This document shows, piece after piece, positions 4,505 to 6,957 of a DNA stretch of 6,957 bases. Where the stretch lies: contig JAEYVS010000196.1 in NCBI GenBank assembly GCA_023429265.1, forward strand, positions 1 through 6,957, read 5' to 3'. Position 1 is the first letter of the stretch; every line of letters begins with the position of its first letter. The position numbers and the translations under genes were made by a program. This DNA comes from Bacteroidota bacterium. GTDB lineage: Bacteria; Bacteroidota; Ignavibacteria; Tepidaquicellales; Tepidaquicellaceae. The notes under the pieces were generated by a model that was not told the DNA's origin, made no database searches, and worked only from the letters and a program-made list of their open reading frames with translations.

Positions 4505-6765
4505 CAGATGGCGATGTTCTCTTCTTCTTCCTCTTTGCGTCCTTCAGGGTATTTTATCCTGTGGTGATGGATCCCTACCAGTATTTGGAGAAAGCTTTCT
4601 TTGATCTTTGTAAGGTCTTTCAATGTCAGGTCGCATTCATCGAGCTGTCCGTCTGTAAGCCTCTCTTTGATGATCTTATCGATCTGTTTTTCCAGCTTAT
4701 GGGGAGTCGGGTCATCGATAGTCCGGGTCGAAGCTTCAATTGCATCGGCAAGCATTACAATACCTGTCTCCTTAGTCTGCGGCTTTGGTCCCGGATAACG
4801 GTAAAGCTCATCTGACTCTCCGGACTCAAAAGCTTCTTTATCTTTCTGATGAAAATAAGATACAAGCAGAGTGCCGTGATGCATCGGGATAAAATCTATG
4901 AGTTCTTTTGGAAGCTTAAACTTTTCAGCCAGCTTTATGCCGTCCTTTACGTGGGATATGATTATTTTAGCGCTCATTTTTGGATTCAGGCGGTCGTGGA
5001 GATTATTATCCATCTGGTTCTCAATATAGTACTCCGGGCGGACGGTTTTCCCGACATCGTGATAATAGCATCCTACGCGCGCGAGCACTCCATTCGCGCC
5101 GATCGAGTCAGCCGCTTTTTCGCATAGGTTTCCCATTATTATGCTGTGATGGAAAGTCCCCGGGGCTTTGGTTGACAGTTCTTTGAGAAGAGGATGATTA
5201 AAATCAGATAATTCTACAAGGGTCAGGTCAGTGGTTATTTTGAAAACCCGCTCATAAAATATCAGCAGTCCGTACGCGATGACCGGTGACATAATGGCGT
5301 TTATGCCCCCAAAAAGCAGGTGGTTCAGGATCTTCTCCATTTCCTGAGTTCTGTCCAGTGATATTGCAAGGATCGATATTGTATTTCCAATTAAAATAAA
5401 GAAGAACGAGCGGAAGATCTGGTTCCTGTTCCTTACATCTCTCACACTGAAAATCGCCAGTACCGCTCCGCAAAAGGAAACAAAAGCTATCGTAAAATCA
5501 CCGCCCCTTACTGCCGCGACCAGGAAGCAGATTATAGCTGAGCTGTAAAATGAAAGCCGTGAATCAAAAATGATGGTAAGCAGTATCGCTGTAACAGGGA
5601 CAAATATCAGCAGCTCGATAGGAGCATTTACCCCTACCTGCATGCTTATGTAAGCAAAAAAACACTGAAGTATTACAAGCGAGGCTATGAGTATGAGCAT
5701 CACATTGTCAGCAAATACCTCCGGCCTTATGTACCTGAGGAAAAACACAAAAGATACCAGGAGTATTAATACCATCAGCATCTTTCCGATGAACTGGAAA
5801 AAATAATCCTGCACTCCTATTCTTTCCAGGCGCACTTTTTTATATGAATCAAGCTTTAGTTTTGTCTGCCTGGTGATCGGGTCGTGCTTGCTGATGATCC
5901 TTTCGTTTTCTCTTACTATGCCAATGGTTTTAGGTATCTGCTCGATCCGTGTTTGTATCTCGAGATTTGTCAGCTTTTCGTCATACAATAGTGTAGGCTT
6001 TAGAAAGGCATCCGTGATCTTTCGTACTATTTCGGACAGCTCATTATTATTTAGCTGAGCCCCAAGCCTTTGCGCCACCATATTCTCAACCTGTGATTTA
6101 TCCAGCACGGAGTTTATGTCCACGGTATTTAAAACTTTTTCCTGTGGTGATGCAACTGATATTGTCGGGCTTTTTATCTCGGACTTATTTTTATTCAGTA
6201 CACGGTTCTTTGATATCTCCTGCAGGTATATACCAAGGTCTTCGCGAAATCTTGCATACGGGATCCTTTCCCCGCTCAGCTCATTCTTATAATACGAATT
6301 CAATGTCCTCCACTCTTCAGGCGAGAATTCCACGAACAGATCATCCTTCTCATCATCTAACTCCTCGGAATTGATATTTCCGTTATTAGCGCTTTCCAGG
6401 TCAGATGCTCTTTGCAAAATTCCGGTCAGCTTATTAAAGAAGGTATTTAGCTGGGTCTGTATCCCGGCTTCCTCCAGCTCATTATCGGTAAAAATTGGAG
6501 AAACACTGTTAACAACCTCATCCTTTTCTGCCTGGTAATCCATATCATCCTTATAAACCGGGAATGTAAACGGGGCAATGAGGTCTTCATTAGACCAGAT
6601 AGTGCCTATCTCATACTGTGTATCGATGGATTTATAGCTGGGCAAAAGCAGAATTATTATAAACCACGTAATGACCCCTACTCCGATTTTAACACCCATA
6701 TTTGAGCGAAAATCAAAATTGTTTGGCAGCTTAAACCGCTTTTGTATGTTATCGAGAAACTTCAA
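4504..6765 (-). CDS. pgpH: PgpH/YqfF-type 7TM-HD phosphohydrolase (probable c-di-AMP phosphodiesterase)
   Basis: Characterised family members (Listeria PgpH) hydrolyse cyclic di-AMP at the membrane. The order of parts fits: a short cytoplasmic N-terminus, TM1 at about 27-42 (VGVITWFIIILLLP), an extracytoplasmic 7TMR-HDED domain at about 43-318, and seven TM helices between about 322 and 504. A cytoplasmic HD domain then spans about 530-735. The HD metal ligands are visible as His540 (TFHHS), His569-Asp570 (YYHDVGK), His605, His629-His630 (PMHHGT) and Asp674 (MLADAIEAS). The 753 residues slightly exceed the roughly 710-720 usual in Firmicutes, and a glutamate-rich tail follows the HD domain. 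The start is TTG at 6765-6763. A stop lies two codons upstream, and the alternative ATG at Met23 would start just before TM1, so the start is uncertain. It is the first gene of a pair with xerD. The substrate is inferred from the family. Confidence 0.9.
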   Translation of the reverse strand: MKFLDNIQKRFKLPNNFDFRSNMGVKIGVGVITWFIIILLLPSYKSIDTQYEIGTIWSNEDLIAPFTFPVYKDDMDYQAEKDEVVNSVSPIFTDNELEEAGIQTQLNTFFNKLTGILQRASDLESANNGNINSEELDDEKDDLFVEFSPEEWRTLNSYYKNELSGERIPYARFREDLGIYLQEISKNRVLNKNKSEIKSPTISVASPQEKVLNTVDINSVLDKSQVENMVAQRLGAQLNNNELSEIVRKITDAFLKPTLLYDEKLTNLEIQTRIEQIPKTIGIVRENERIISKHDPITRQTKLKLDSYKKVRLERIGVQDYFFQFIGKMLMVLILLVSFVFFLRYIRPEVFADNVMLILIASLVILQCFFAYISMQVGVNAPIELLIFVPVTAILLTIIFDSRLSFYSSAIICFLVAAVRGGDFTIAFVSFCGAVLAIFSVRDVRNRNQIFRSFFFILIGNTISILAISLDRTQEMEKILNHLLFGGINAIMSPVIAYGLLIFYERVFKITTDLTLVELSDFNHPLLKELSTKAPGTFHHSIIMGNLCEKAADSIGANGVLARVGCYYHDVGKTVRPEYYIENQMDNNLHDRLNPKMSAKIIISHVKDGIKLAEKFKLPKELIDFIPMHHGTLLVSYFHQKDKEAFESGESDELYRYPGPKPQTKETGIVMLADAIEASTRTIDDPTPHKLEKQIDKIIKERLTDGQLDECDLTLKDLTKIKESFLQILVGIHHHRIKYPEGRKEEEEENIAI

Positions 6766-6787
6766 TACTTATCTGATAAACTATATA

Positions 6788-6793
6788 ATTATA
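6788..6793 (-). promoter_or_regulatory. Possible -10 element of the pgpH-xerD operon
   Basis: On the minus strand an exact TATAAT is read from 6793 down to 6788, between the terminator at 6813-6850 and the TTG start at 6765. That is where a promoter is needed if the upstream transcript ends at the terminator. No good -35 hexamer lies 17 bp upstream (TTTTAT is there), and the Bacteroidota TAnnTTTG form is absent. In DNA this AT-rich an exact hexamer can occur by chance. Confidence 0.25.
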
Positions 6794-6812
6794 AAAAGTT
6801 ACCTAAAAATAT

Positions 6813-6850
6813 AAAAAAAAGTAGTGCTATAAGAATAGCAACTACTTTTT
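6813..6850 (-). terminator. Strong intrinsic terminator of the gene entering from the right
   Basis: On the minus strand GTAGT-T-GCTAT pairs with ATAGC-ACTAC around the loop TCTT, giving a 10-bp stem with one bulged T. Flanking A and T runs can extend it to about 15 bp. Eight T residues (6820-6813) follow directly. It begins about 26 nt after the TAG of the partial gene at 6877-6957. The A run on the other arm would let it work, more weakly, in the opposite direction. It separates that gene from pgpH-xerD. Confidence 0.88.
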
Positions 6851-6876
6851 AAATGTAAAAATTTCTTTATTTTGGA

Positions 6877-6957
6877 CTAAATACCGTATTTTGTGATATA
6901 TGATACTTTTCCGTCAGTTATGGAATAAAGCTTATCCGTAAGGTCCATCACGGATTC
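6877..6957 (-). CDS. C-terminal fragment of an unidentified protein
   Basis: The minus-strand frame entering at 6957 is open for 26 codons to a TAG at 6879-6877 and ends in DKLYSITDGKVSYITKYGI. The other two minus-strand frames hit stops within a few codons. A textbook intrinsic terminator begins about 26 nt later, which supports this being a real gene end. Too little is present to name the family. Confidence 0.55.
   Translation of the reverse strand, partial: ESVMDLTDKLYSITDGKVSYITKYGI

Overview
The window looks like chromosomal DNA from a member of the Bacteroidota/Chlorobiota (FCB) group, plausibly an Ignavibacteria-like lineage. The main reasons are a secreted protein ending in a type IX secretion (Por) sorting domain with the sequence SQNYPNPFNPST, the lack of Shine-Dalgarno sequences in front of the genes, and an AT-rich intergenic region full of short palindromic repeats. 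The phylum assignment is inference from these traits; no marker gene is present.

Layout from left to right. Bases 3-107 hold the last 34 codons of an unidentified plus-strand gene, which meets tail to tail with a minus-strand beta-carbonic anhydrase gene (104-721). Upstream of that, also on the minus strand, is a 596-residue secreted beta-propeller protein with eight FG-GAP/VCBS-like repeats and a C-terminal type IX sorting domain (765-2555). A small GC-rich hairpin separates the two. Bases 2556-3595 contain no convincing gene. They are a mosaic of repeats: short tandem arrays, several unrelated perfect palindromes, a duplicated 30-bp hairpin element, and a 101-bp MITE-like element with imperfect terminal inverted repeats flanked by a 5-bp direct repeat. 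Next comes a minus-strand pair that overlaps by one base: a PgpH/YqfF-type 7TM-HD phosphohydrolase (4504-6765, transcribed first) and a XerD-type tyrosine recombinase (3596-4504). At the right end a strong hairpin-plus-T-run terminator (6813-6850) closes an upstream minus-strand gene, of which only the last 26 codons (6877-6957) are in the window.

Functionally the genes are mostly housekeeping. The 7TM-HD protein is expected to hydrolyse cyclic di-AMP at the inner membrane. XerD is expected to resolve chromosome dimers. The carbonic anhydrase interconverts CO2 and bicarbonate, and the propeller protein is exported to the cell surface or medium. The pgpH-xerD pair should be co-transcribed and translationally coupled. 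No defence system, prophage or biosynthetic cluster is visible. The least ordinary parts are the repeat island, especially the MITE-like element, and the alternating two-blade repeat structure of the secreted propeller.
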